Source: Pseudomonadales bacterium
Lineage (GTDB): Bacteria > Pseudomonadota > Gammaproteobacteria > Pseudomonadales > Azotimanducaceae
Assembly: GCA_012103505.1 (NCBI GenBank)
Contig: WLWP01000001.1
Location: 558,001 to 622,000 of the forward strand
Direction of reading: 5' to 3'
Length of the DNA stretch: 64,000 nt
Shown here: one piece after another, positions 1 to 8,056 of the stretch
Layout of the letters: every line of letters begins with the position of its first letter
Position numbering within the stretch: position 1 is the stretch's first letter
The notes under the pieces: model-generated
What the model was told of the DNA's origin: nothing
Database searches by the model: none
Seen by the model: the letters and a program-made list of their open reading frames with translations, nothing else
Made by a program: the position numbers and the translations under genes

Positions 1-109
1 GGGCATAGGTCATCGAAAGCCCGGCGAAAACAGTGCTCGCTTTCTCCTCGGCTTCTGAAGTTGCCGGAACAATGATTGTGATTAACGCAACTAGTACTGA
101 TTTGTTCAT
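1..109 (-). CDS. N-terminus of a secreted protein (partial, runs off left edge)
   Basis: Only the first 36 codons are inside the window. The start ATG (109-107) overlaps the stop TGA (108-106) of the gene upstream in an ATGA arrangement, so the two are probably translationally coupled. An AAGGAAA Shine-Dalgarno-like stretch lies just upstream. The visible residues begin MNKSVLVALITIIVPATSEA and continue EEKAS, a short positively charged N-terminus, a hydrophobic core and a plausible signal peptidase I site after SEA. The rest is outside the window, so no function can be given beyond export from the cytoplasm. Confidence 0.6.
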   Translation of the reverse strand, partial: MNKSVLVALITIIVPATSEAEEKASTVFAGLSMTYA

Positions 110-747
110 GTCGAAATTTCCTTTTCTTTTGAACAGTTTTTTTGTATCCATTTCGCGAGCTTGGCGTTACCAACTCGTTCCCACGCATCCTTTTTTCGCG
201 CCTTGGTGTATTTTGCGGACGTTGATTTTCTGGCCATCCAAGATGTCAGTTTCAACTTCTGTGGTTCATTCAGTTGAAAGATGAACTCGGCGTGATACCT
301 CGCATAAGTATCTTCCTTCCAGTCGTCGAACTCTTCCATCGCTTCATACAACGTATCTCTTTCACCTTGGGTCTCGATTGGTAAACACAACCGCGCTTTT
401 TGTTCTCTTTTTAGTTCTCTCTCGAGATCAACAGAAGTTTGTACAATTGAATCGATGAAGTTTGTGGTTTCGTTCAGCTCGGTACCCATGTGCTGCTGAA
501 CCAATATCCGAGCTACGTCGTAACGCTGGTCGTTGAGCGCTATAATCAAATCAAGAACCGCATAAAACGCTACGGATTCAGGGAGTGGCGTTTCTGCGCC
601 TTTGCCATAGCTTTCTCTTACATCTCGCTTAACCATATTGTCGGTCGGGGGGGCCGCTTGAGACACAGAGCAGCAAAGAGATAGATAGAATAGTATGGTT
701 GGAACGGCATAGCGGGAGTGCTTCGTCTCCATGTCGGCTCTTTTCAT
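106..747 (-). CDS. hypothetical secreted or lipid-anchored protein
   Basis: 213 residues, not recognised. The N-terminus has a basic start, then a hydrophobic run (VPTILFYLSLCCSVSQAAPP) that looks like a signal peptide; the cysteines in LSLCC could instead serve as a lipobox. The mature part is charged and probably helical, rich in Lys, Glu and Arg, with a cysteine in KARLC and another in KNCSKEK near the C-terminus that could form a disulfide. Two starts are possible, at 747 (AAAGG directly before ATG) and at 732. It is followed by a coupled secreted protein whose ATG overlaps this stop, so the pair probably acts together. Confidence 0.55.
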   Translation of the reverse strand: MKRADMETKHSRYAVPTILFYLSLCCSVSQAAPPTDNMVKRDVRESYGKGAETPLPESVAFYAVLDLIIALNDQRYDVARILVQQHMGTELNETTNFIDSIVQTSVDLERELKREQKARLCLPIETQGERDTLYEAMEEFDDWKEDTYARYHAEFIFQLNEPQKLKLTSWMARKSTSAKYTKARKKDAWERVGNAKLAKWIQKNCSKEKEIST

Positions 748-1002
748 CCTTTGATACCTTGTGCTGTCGCCAACCTACTCCTCCTAAACTCGCAAGCAAG
801 TTTTTCTCGATAGCAAGTGCTAACAGTAGTGCAACTTCCTCCCTTGCTTCTTCATCTGTCAAACACCGAGATACTTAAGCCGCAGTGGCAGCATCGACAG
901 GACCAGTAGGCTGCTTGAATGTCCGTTAACGCCTTAAACTGCATCGTGACTATTCATGAGAAGAGGCATACATTCAGGTTTTTTGTTGGTTGAGGAGGTC
1001 CG

Positions 1003-1302
1003 ATGGAACTTTCAAAAAAAGAGATCGACACAGTGTTGAAAGCAAGAAAAAGGGTACGATTCAATAAGTACTTCTGGCTTGTTATACCACTATGGGTGAT
1101 TTGGTTAACGTTGGTTTCCTACGCGGATTTCCCGCGATTAGAACTACCGATACCTACTGTCATAATGTTATTTGTTGTCCCTTTTGCCATTCGACCATTG
1201 GTAGATGCGAACGTTCTGACGCTACTAGACCGCTATATTAATGCTGACGTTGAGGGACTAAATTCAATCTCTCAATTTCGAGGCGATGAAGTCACCAGTT
1301 AG
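1003..1302 (+). CDS. small two-helix membrane protein
   Basis: 99 residues with a textbook ribosome binding site, AGGAGG, five bases before the ATG, so it is very likely translated. Residues ~24-43 (KYFWLVIPLWVIWLTLVSYA) and ~50-70 (PIPTVIMLFVVPFAIRPLV) are two hydrophobic segments joined by a short loop, preceded by a strongly basic N-terminus (KARKRVRFNK), which by the positive-inside rule puts both ends in the cytoplasm. I do not recognise the family. It stands alone between divergent or unrelated neighbours. Confidence 0.6.
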   Translation: MELSKKEIDTVLKARKRVRFNKYFWLVIPLWVIWLTLVSYADFPRLELPIPTVIMLFVVPFAIRPLVDANVLTLLDRYINADVEGLNSISQFRGDEVTS

Positions 1303-1510
1303 ATGGAATGACGGCTCATGGCCGGCCGGGGGCCGCCTTGCATTGCAGAATCGCGCAATACCGCGTCTAAATTGCTGCACTGCACAGGGTGAAGACAGAA
1401 GTTGACCCTTGTGAGACACATGCCTGTTTTGTGCTGTGATGGCGTGCCTGGTGCCTAGAAGTATTCGTTAGATTCTATCTATCTAACTAATTTATTTTCA
1501 TGAAGAAAGT

Positions 1511-1587
1511 TGGTCGGAGTGAGAGGATTTGAACCTCCGGCCCCTACGTCCCGAACGTAGTGCTCTACCAAGCTGAGCTACACTCCG
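1511..1587 (-). tRNA. tRNA-Pro(CGG)
   Basis: On the minus strand the sequence starts CGGAGTG, pairs with CACTCCG at the 3' end, and ends with an encoded CCA (1513-1511). The anticodon arm is CTACG-TTCGGGA-CGTAG, giving anticodon CGG, which reads the proline codon CCG. D-arm (GCTCAGCTTGGTAGAGC) and T-arm (GGAGGTTCAAATCCTC) are intact. Length 77 with CCA. Confidence 0.95.
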
Positions 1588-1633
1588 ATGGGACCTATCT
1601 TATGTGGCGAGTGAAGCTGCGACAAGAAACCGT

Positions 1634-2257
1634 TCAGCGGCGAGCCGAGCGCCGTCGCGTTAGCACGAGTCCAATCAATCCGAGCGCAAGAAGAGCCAGT
1701 GTGCCAGGTTCAGGAACGCGGGTGACTGAGACCATGTCTAGCAGATTGCCGGTGGTATCACGCCGGCCGTCACGCGACTCGAACCCGAGCATGGAATAGG
1801 TATCCGTCGCCGTGAATTTGTAGACAAACTGCTTCCAGATGCCTCTTTGATGACTGGTAATCACGTGTTCGATGTCATCCCATTGGACTGCAAATTTCTC
1901 GTTGTTGTCCCGCCGAGCTCTCGCCCAGAACGAAACTTCGTACATTGCGCCCACATCGGTATCGAACGATTGGTAAATTCGAAACGGATCACTCGGGTCG
2001 CCACCGTGAGCGTTTAGTTCAAGCAAGTTGTTGCCGTCTTTCGCGGGCACAATAAAATTATTGAACCAGATTTCGGTTCCCCTGGAAGTCTCCCATCCAG
2101 GCAAAGAGTTATAAATATGCCATCTTCCATAGCTTCCAACTCCAGCGACCCGTTCGTCTGGCACCATCTCGAAACTGCCGTTGATGAATGGACCAGCTGA
2201 TGCGGTAGCGCTTGCGAGTGCTAGCAAAAGCCCGATGATGAATTTTGTTCTACGCAT
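1634..2257 (-). CDS. PEP-CTERM sorting domain protein
   Basis: 207 residues. An N-terminal signal peptide (MRRTKFIIGLLLALASATASA) is followed by a beta-rich domain starting GPFINGSFE, typical of secreted carbohydrate-binding-like (choice-of-anchor) domains. The C-terminus has the complete tripartite PEP-CTERM signal: the VPEPGT motif, a hydrophobic helix (LALLALGLIGLVL) and a basic tail (TRRRSARR). In known systems such proteins are exported by Sec, then processed at PEP by exosortase EpsH/XrtA and placed at the cell surface or in an exopolysaccharide matrix. No exosortase is visible in the window. Ligand unknown. Confidence 0.85.
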   Translation of the reverse strand: MRRTKFIIGLLLALASATASAGPFINGSFEMVPDERVAGVGSYGRWHIYNSLPGWETSRGTEIWFNNFIVPAKDGNNLLELNAHGGDPSDPFRIYQSFDTDVGAMYEVSFWARARRDNNEKFAVQWDDIEHVITSHQRGIWKQFVYKFTATDTYSMLGFESRDGRRDTTGNLLDMVSVTRVPEPGTLALLALGLIGLVLTRRRSARR

Positions 2258-2380
2258 TTTTTGGTTCCGTAAATTACCGGGCTAATGTTACAGAATCAGC
2301 GGTGATCAAAGCTGTGCACTACGTAAACAACTCGTAAACTCTTTCGTGAACTATCTTGTCTTTTGAAGAAAGCCTAAGGG

Positions 2381-3220
2381 CTACACAATCTCTGTAGCGA
2401 GCCCGTCAAGGGACTCTAAGATATTGTTTTCATTGTAAAAACCCATCATTGGGATCAAACGATCGACGCCTAGATTTGCGTATTCTTCAACCATCGCTTT
2501 ATTGGGTGGTTTAGGTGGGGTGATGGAGATACTCATCTCGCCTAAGTGGTCAGGGCGGTCGTTGCGTGCCTTAGCGAGTTCGAGCTGCTCGAGAGCTTTT
2601 TCGGTTGCTTTGACGTCCATCGCGAAGCCATACCAACCATTGCCGTGGGTCACAGCACGCCGCATGGCAGCTGGCGAGTTGCCACCCACTATGACAGGCG
2701 GTCCACCGGCTTGAACGGGACGAGGCTGTGCTTGGATGTTGTCGAAGCTGGTGAAGTTGCCTTGGAACTTGGGTTGCGCATCATTCCAAAGTACACGCAT
2801 GGCATCGATGTACTCATCGGTGCGTGCGCCGCGGGTAGCGAAGTCAACGCCAAGCGCGTCAAACTCTTGATGGAGATAGCCGGCGCCGATGCCGAACATA
2901 AGCCGACCTTGGCAAAGTACATCGAGAGATCCGATCTCTTTTGCCAGAACGACTGGGTTACGCTGCGCTACTAGTGTGATGCCAGTGGCGAGTTTGATGT
3001 TCTTAGTGACACCCGCCAGAAATGCGAGCAGGGCCGGTGGGTGCAACATTGGCGTTTCTGGATCGGCGGGCGAAGGTGCTTCACGTGGATCCGGTAGGAC
3101 GACATGTTCGCCAGTCCAGAGCGATTCGAAACCCAGCCCCTCTGCATGTTGTGCCACTTTTGCGGCCCATTCCGGGTCTGCAAGGAAGTTCATGTTGATC
3201 CCAAAGAGTCCAAAATCCAT
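2381..3220 (-). CDS. LLM-class (luciferase-like) flavin/F420-type oxidoreductase
   Basis: 279 residues from the chosen ATG at 3220, which has an AGGCG element and begins MDFGLFG, the normal start of the family; an in-frame ATG at 3271 would add 17 residues without homology. Features of the bacterial luciferase TIM barrel are visible: SLWTGEHVVLPDP, LATGITLVAQRNPVVLAKE, GRLMFGIGAGYLHQEF and VIVGGNSPAAMRRA. These match the F420-dependent (TIGR03619-type) subgroup rather than alkanal monooxygenases, but cofactor (FMN or F420) and substrate cannot be told from sequence alone. It is transcribed divergently from the redoxin/cytochrome/monooxygenase gene at 3381. Confidence 0.85.
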   Translation of the reverse strand: MDFGLFGINMNFLADPEWAAKVAQHAEGLGFESLWTGEHVVLPDPREAPSPADPETPMLHPPALLAFLAGVTKNIKLATGITLVAQRNPVVLAKEIGSLDVLCQGRLMFGIGAGYLHQEFDALGVDFATRGARTDEYIDAMRVLWNDAQPKFQGNFTSFDNIQAQPRPVQAGGPPVIVGGNSPAAMRRAVTHGNGWYGFAMDVKATEKALEQLELAKARNDRPDHLGEMSISITPPKPPNKAMVEEYANLGVDRLIPMMGFYNENNILESLDGLATEIV

Positions 3221-3380
3221 ATTTTCGCCTAGTGTTTGATGAGAATTGCTTTGTGGGCTTAAACATACCATTGGGCTATGGATAGAGCACGCCCCGTGGG
3301 CGTTTGAACCGATTGTTGCAGGTTGTTGCCTTAGAATTTATGGCGCACAATGTCGCTTCACCGAAATATTGGAGGGGTCC

Positions 3381-5075
3381 ATGATCCGGTCTCTAAGTCT
3401 CATTTTCTTGGTTCTATCGGCCAGCGCTAGTGCACTAGCACCAAATGAACGCGTTGGTAATTTTCGTCTTTTTGATCAGGCAGGCGGGTCACACCACCTA
3501 CACTACTTCAGCGATAAAAAAGCTGTTGTCTTGTTGGTACAAGATTTGTCCTGCGAGGCTAGCACTGCAGCTCATCAAGGTATCAATACCTTAGCTAGTT
3601 CATATGGAGAGGACGTTGAGTACTTTGTCATCAACTCAACCTCGGATCGCGCAGAGATCGCAGCATCGAGTGGAGAGGCTCGGGTGTTGGTGGATGACGC
3701 GCAGTTAGTCGGTCGTACGATGGATTTGAGCCGAGCAGGTGAAGTCTTAGTTGTTAATCCAGAGAGCTGGACGCTCGCCTACAGAGGAGATGCTAGCGAT
3801 GGTCTCCCAGAAGCTTTAGAGGCCGTCGTCGCCGGTGAGCCTGTGACGCAGAGTCGAACTCAAGCGAAGGGGTGCGACATAGTATATGCCCCAACCAACG
3901 GGCACGAGATCTCGTACACCGACACGATTGCACCGATCCTTGCGGAAAATTGTGTTAACTGCCACCGACCTGGTGGCATCGGTCCTTGGGCGATGACGGA
4001 CTACACCATGGTCAGAGGCTTCTCACTCATGATGCGAGAAGTTTTAATGACCAAACGGATGCCACCTTGGCATGCTGACCCAACGATCGGGCATTGGTCG
4101 AATGATCGTTCTATTGGGCGAGAAGAGATCCAAACTTTGGTCAGCTGGATCGATGCAGGATCACCGCGCGGTGAAGGTGAGGATCCATTAACCCAGTACG
4201 CTTCACACAAACCAACGTGGGGTAACTTGGGCGAACCAGATCTGATTGTAGATATCCCACCGACGGACATCCCAGCGACTGGCGTTGTTGATTATCAGTA
4301 CAAATACGTAACCAATCCGTTAGGTAAAGATGTGTGGGTACGTGCGTCACAAATCGTGCCTGGAGATCGTACAGTTCTGCACCACGTCATCACGCGGTTT
4401 GGCGAGCAAGAAACGGAAGGGCCTAGAGCGGGTCGTTTGAAGCGACGTAGCTCTATTGGTGGCGGTCTAGCTGGATACGTACCTGGGGCGGAAGCGCGCG
4501 ATCTTCCCGAAGGCACGGGGACGCTCTTACCGGCAGGTGCCACGATTGAGTTCCAGATGCACTATACAACGTCGGGGGCTGCGACCACCGATCACTCACG
4601 TATTGGTGTGTACTTCCACAACGAAGAGCCGGAGCACAAGATCAATGCCATGATATTGGCGAACGGTGGTATCAAGATTCCTGCGAATACGAAAAGTCAC
4701 TCTGAGCAGGCTATTCGCAAGTTTGACAAGGACGTTCTGGTCTACAGCATCCTGCCGCACTCTCACTTTCGTGGTAAGGCCGCGAAATTTGTTGCGAACT
4801 ATCCAGATGGCAGCAGCGAAGAACTGTTGAATGTCCCGAACTATGACTTCAACTGGCAGACAACCTATCTGCTAGAAGAGCCGAAGTTCATGCCTGCCGG
4901 GACTGAGATTGTCTACACCAACTGGTGGGACAACTCTTCTCAAAACCCAGCCAACCCCAATCCTAATCGAGAGGTTACTTGGGGTCAGCAATCCTTCGAT
5001 GAGATGATTTTTGGCGCGATAAGTTATCGTGAAATAGACTCGTCTGAAGGTGACTCGTTGGCAGGTTCAGAGTGA
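3381..5075 (+). CDS. secreted redoxin-cytochrome c-copper type II monooxygenase-like fusion
   Basis: 564 residues from the ATG at 3381, chosen because GGAGGGG lies four bases upstream and a signal peptide (IRSLSLIFLVLSASASALA) follows at once. Residues ~20-170 resemble a thioredoxin-fold redoxin (VLLVQDLSCEAS region), with a single cysteine instead of CXXC. Residues ~180-300 carry one c-type heme site, CVNCH, and a possible methionine ligand in the stretch MTKRMPPWH. The C-terminal ~250 residues resemble the copper type II ascorbate-dependent (PHM/DBH-like) monooxygenase fold, with His-rich LHHVITRF, MHYTTSG and LPHSHFRG and the FDEMIFG element. It overlaps the next gene by four bases. It probably acts in the periplasm; substrate unknown. 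Confidence 0.75.
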   Translation: MIRSLSLIFLVLSASASALAPNERVGNFRLFDQAGGSHHLHYFSDKKAVVLLVQDLSCEASTAAHQGINTLASSYGEDVEYFVINSTSDRAEIAASSGEARVLVDDAQLVGRTMDLSRAGEVLVVNPESWTLAYRGDASDGLPEALEAVVAGEPVTQSRTQAKGCDIVYAPTNGHEISYTDTIAPILAENCVNCHRPGGIGPWAMTDYTMVRGFSLMMREVLMTKRMPPWHADPTIGHWSNDRSIGREEIQTLVSWIDAGSPRGEGEDPLTQYASHKPTWGNLGEPDLIVDIPPTDIPATGVVDYQYKYVTNPLGKDVWVRASQIVPGDRTVLHHVITRFGEQETEGPRAGRLKRRSSIGGGLAGYVPGAEARDLPEGTGTLLPAGATIEFQMHYTTSGAATTDHSRIGVYFHNEEPEHKINAMILANGGIKIPANTKSHSEQAIRKFDKDVLVYSILPHSHFRGKAAKFVANYPDGSSEELLNVPNYDFNWQTTYLLEEPKFMPAGTEIVYTNWWDNSSQNPANPNPNREVTWGQQSFDEMIFGAISYREIDSSEGDSLAGSE

Positions 5076-6124
5076 TTCGGATGGTTTATGGTGCTGTCAT
5101 CGCGACAGCATCGATCGTCTGTTTGGTGTTGCCAACCATTGCCCTGGGGGCGAGCAATGGCCCGGACCTTAATGGCACCTACGACGTTGCGACGCTCACG
5201 CCGCTACGTCGACCTGCGCATTTTGGAGACAATCTCTATTTAACTCCTGAACAAGCGAAAGCGCTGGCAGCGACCGATCGTCAGCGTGATCTCGATGATT
5301 CACGAGTGAGTGATCCTAATCGAGAAGCACCGCCAGAGGGTGGTGATGGTTCGGCGGGTGCTGCTGGCAATGTGGGTGGCTACAACACGTTCTGGATCGA
5401 TAATGGCGATCAAGCGTTTACTCTCGATGGTAAATTTCGAACGTCGATCATTACCTATCCCGAAAATGGCCGGACACCGACACTGACACCAGTTGGTGCT
5501 GAACGAGCCAAAGCGAGATCACAGCGACGGCGTGAGAACACCGGTACAGCTTGGTGGCTGAGTGAGGAAGGTCCAGGGCCCTACGACAATCCAGAAATGC
5601 GCCCACTAGCGGAGCGTTGCTTGTTAGGCTTCGGTCCTGTCGCAGGACCGCCGATGGTGCCAGCGCTGTACAACAACGTTAAACGCATTGTGCAGACCGA
5701 TGACTACATCATGATCATGGCAGAGATGGTGCATGACGCCCGAGTCATACGCATGAACGCCGAGCACAGACCCGATTCTGTTCGCACATGGCTGGGTGAT
5801 TCAATTGGTCATTGGGAAGATGAAACGCTTGTTGTAGAAACAACCAACTTCAAGTCCCAACCAGCGCTTTATGGCGCTGATGAGAATTTGAAAGTCACCG
5901 AGTGGTTCACTCGCCTTGATGATGATACGTTGCATTATCGATTTGAAGTCGAGGATCCCACTGTTTGGAAGGACGTTTGGCGCGGCGATTATCCGTGGCC
6001 TGCAACCAAAGAGAAGCTGTTTGAATACGCTTGCCACGAAGGCAACTATGCTCTCGGTAACATCATGCGTGGTGCCCGGATCTTAGAACAAGATATAGAA
6101 GGTCCAAGCTCGGCCGGAGATTAA
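5072..6124 (+). CDS. secreted protein of unknown function, coupled to the upstream cytochrome fusion
   Basis: 350 residues. The GTG start (5072) overlaps the upstream stop (GTGA); an ATG nine bases later is an alternative. A signal peptide (MVYGAVIATASIVCLVLPTIALG) is followed by a soluble domain rich in Asp, Glu, Trp and Tyr. Recognisable elements are DLNGTYDVATLTPLRRP near the start, LAERCLLGFGPVAGPPM in the middle, and IGHWEDETLVVETTNF and RYxFEVEDPTVW further on, which resemble uncharacterised secreted proteins of marine Gammaproteobacteria and Acidobacteria. No catalytic motif is evident. The coupling suggests that it works with the redoxin-cytochrome-monooxygenase protein. Confidence 0.65.
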   Translation: MIRMVYGAVIATASIVCLVLPTIALGASNGPDLNGTYDVATLTPLRRPAHFGDNLYLTPEQAKALAATDRQRDLDDSRVSDPNREAPPEGGDGSAGAAGNVGGYNTFWIDNGDQAFTLDGKFRTSIITYPENGRTPTLTPVGAERAKARSQRRRENTGTAWWLSEEGPGPYDNPEMRPLAERCLLGFGPVAGPPMVPALYNNVKRIVQTDDYIMIMAEMVHDARVIRMNAEHRPDSVRTWLGDSIGHWEDETLVVETTNFKSQPALYGADENLKVTEWFTRLDDDTLHYRFEVEDPTVWKDVWRGDYPWPATKEKLFEYACHEGNYALGNIMRGARILEQDIEGPSSAGD

Positions 6125-6138
6125 CTACCTTCCTCGAT

Positions 6139-6159
6139 GCGCCATCTGGCAGATGGCGC
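6139..6159. terminator. hairpin between convergent genes
   Basis: A perfect nine-base-pair inverted repeat, GCGCCATCT-GGC-AGATGGCGC, lies between the stop at 6124 on the plus strand and the stop at 6161-6159 on the minus strand. No T-tract follows on either side. It may act as a bidirectional transcription barrier or mRNA 3' end stabiliser. Confidence 0.45.
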
Positions 6160-7328
6160 TAACCCAATATGCGTTCGCGACTATAGAGTTTGACACTCAA
6201 CCAAGCTAACAGGGACCCGTAGATGAGAGTGGTGACCATCGAGGTTGCGACGTTGAGCATTGTTACGACTTCCCCTTTGATGATATCCGCCATCAGATTC
6301 GCCTGGCTCAGGCTGGGTACAAACATAATGCCAAACGTGGTCTCCACGTTTGTTAGCTGGGCGAAAATCAACGGTAGCGTGGGCACCAGGATGACTAGAG
6401 TGAGATAGGTTTGTGCTTCTTTGTAGCTTTTGGCAAAGCTGGCAACGACCGTCAACAAGGATGCTGCGAACAAGAGTAGCGGCAAACAGATCAAAAATAC
6501 TGGTGCAAGCTGCGCAAAGCCGATTTCTAAAGCCATTCCAATTCGCTTGAACGGTACAAACGGCACGGCCAGGGACAGGCTAATACAAAAAATGAAAAGG
6601 CTTAGCCCGCCGAAAATGCTCGTCGCGCCGATTTTACCGAGTACCAGTTGCGCACGACTGATAGGTTGAGTCAGAAGAGGCTCAAGTGAACCATGTTCTC
6701 GCTCCCCAGCGGTCGTATCGATTGCAAGGTAAAACCCTCCCATGAATATCACGAGGACTAAGAAGTAGGGTAGAGATGCGAGAACCGTAAGTGCACGGGC
6801 CGCGGGCGAAGAGACATCAATCTCTTGGGTGACCACGGGGTTTGCGATGTTGGGGTCGACGCCTCTAAGTTGCAAACGCAACAAGCCAACAGTCCTCGAA
6901 TAACGGCTGATGTAGGAACGAAGCAACGAAAGGTGACGACGGGTGGACGATATTTTGCTGCTATCGTGAATCAGTTGCAGGGTGTTCACGTTACCTTTGG
7001 AATACCGCTCGGCGTAGTCTGGTGAGATCACTAGCACGAGGCTATGGGCGCCATCTGTGACTAGGTCACGCGGCGTTTCGGTCTCTACTTCGGTAATGTC
7101 GACGGCTTGTTCACGTAAATTTGCCATTAGCTGAGGTGCATGTTCTGAGCCGATCACTGCAAATTCAATGGCATCGTCCGCTTCGCCGAGTGCGCGGTCT
7201 AGGACAAAGACCATAAGACCGACAAAGAACACTGGACCAAGAACGGCGAGTGAGAAAGAAGACAAGATAGTACGTCGATCACGGAAGTTGTCGATGCACT
7301 CCTTTTTTAAGACGACAGCGAAGCTCAT
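6159..7328 (-). CDS. ABC-2 type transporter permease, NatB-like
   Basis: 389 residues. One hydrophobic helix near the N-terminus (residues ~23-45) is followed by a large extracytoplasmic region (~50-175), then about five helices from ~180 to the end. The motif ERE-HGSLEPLLTQPISR is the cytoplasmic coupling element of the NatB/CcmB-like ABC-2 permease family. Its ATG overlaps the stop of the ATPase gene upstream (ATGA), so the two are co-translated as a pair. In Bacillus the homologous NatAB exports Na+; the substrate here is unknown. Confidence 0.85.
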   Translation of the reverse strand: MSFAVVLKKECIDNFRDRRTILSSFSLAVLGPVFFVGLMVFVLDRALGEADDAIEFAVIGSEHAPQLMANLREQAVDITEVETETPRDLVTDGAHSLVLVISPDYAERYSKGNVNTLQLIHDSSKISSTRRHLSLLRSYISRYSRTVGLLRLQLRGVDPNIANPVVTQEIDVSSPAARALTVLASLPYFLVLVIFMGGFYLAIDTTAGEREHGSLEPLLTQPISRAQLVLGKIGATSIFGGLSLFIFCISLSLAVPFVPFKRIGMALEIGFAQLAPVFLICLPLLLFAASLLTVVASFAKSYKEAQTYLTLVILVPTLPLIFAQLTNVETTFGIMFVPSLSQANLMADIIKGEVVTMLNVATSMVTTLIYGSLLAWLSVKLYSRERILG

Positions 7329-8056
7329 TCGCCATCCTCGCCAGCACCGGCTAATTGAACGAACGCATCTTCCAGGTTCTCGGTTCCTGCGTGCTCGCGC
7401 AATTGGCTGATCGTACCGTTAAAGCGGATTTCACCATCGCCGATCACAACAACATCGTCACACAGTGCATCAACTTCTTGCATGATGTGACTTGAGAAGA
7501 GTATGCACTTGCCGCTCTCTTTGAGGTTGTCGATGATTTCTCGAAGCGCTCGAGTTGCCATGACATCCAACCCGTTGGTTGGTTCGTCAAGGATCACGTG
7601 GCGTGGGTTGTGAACGAGCGCTCGCGCAAGGGCGACTTTGATCTTTTGACCTTGGGAAAACCCAGCGGTGCGCCGATCAGCGAAATCGCCCATCTTGAGT
7701 TGTTCTGTTAGTGACTCAACGCGTTCAGCGAGCTGGCTCGGCTCAAGCCCCTGCAGTTTGCCAAAGTAGGTGATGTTCTCTATGCCAGTGAGTCGGCCGT
7801 AAAGCCCGGAATTATGTGGTAAGACACCTATGCTCTTGCGTACGGACATAGGGTCTGCAACTACATCTACGCCGTCGATGACCGCCGTACCGCTGTCAGG
7901 AGCGATCATGGTCGACAAGATCCTCAGGGTAGTCGACTTACCTGCGCCGTTGGGACCGAGAAGTGCAGTAATGCGACCATCCTGAGCACTTAGGGAGATG
8001 TCTTTCACCGCTTGTACTTTGCCAAACCCTTTGGCGATGTTACGCACCTCGATCAC
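7325..8056 (-). CDS. ABC transporter ATP-binding protein, NatA-like
   Basis: 243 residues from the GTG at 8056, which overlaps the upstream stop TGA (GTGA) and starts VIEVRNIAKGF, the usual family N-terminus; a longer reading to 8113 lies inside the preceding gene and has no homology. Walker A is GPNGAGKST, the signature is FSQGQKIKVALARAL (a variant of LSGGQ), Walker B is HVILDEPTNGLD and the H-loop lies in FSSHIM. It energises the adjacent ABC-2 permease. The operon order is peptidase, ATPase, permease, all with four-base overlaps. Confidence 0.9.
   Translation of the reverse strand: MIEVRNIAKGFGKVQAVKDISLSAQDGRITALLGPNGAGKSTTLRILSTMIAPDSGTAVIDGVDVVADPMSVRKSIGVLPHNSGLYGRLTGIENITYFGKLQGLEPSQLAERVESLTEQLKMGDFADRRTAGFSQGQKIKVALARALVHNPRHVILDEPTNGLDVMATRALREIIDNLKESGKCILFSSHIMQEVDALCDDVVVIGDGEIRFNGTISQLREHAGTENLEDAFVQLAGAGEDGE

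Noticed and set aside
629-862. 77-codon minus-strand frame with a plausible protein-like start (TDEEAREEVALLLALAIEK)
   Set aside because: It starts at TTG without a Shine-Dalgarno sequence, overlaps the signal peptide of the 213-residue gene in another frame and loses protein-like character after ~40 codons. It might be a gene remnant, but support is too weak.
2546-2974. 142-codon plus-strand frame opposite the luciferase-like gene
   Set aside because: Shadow of a recognised gene on the other strand.
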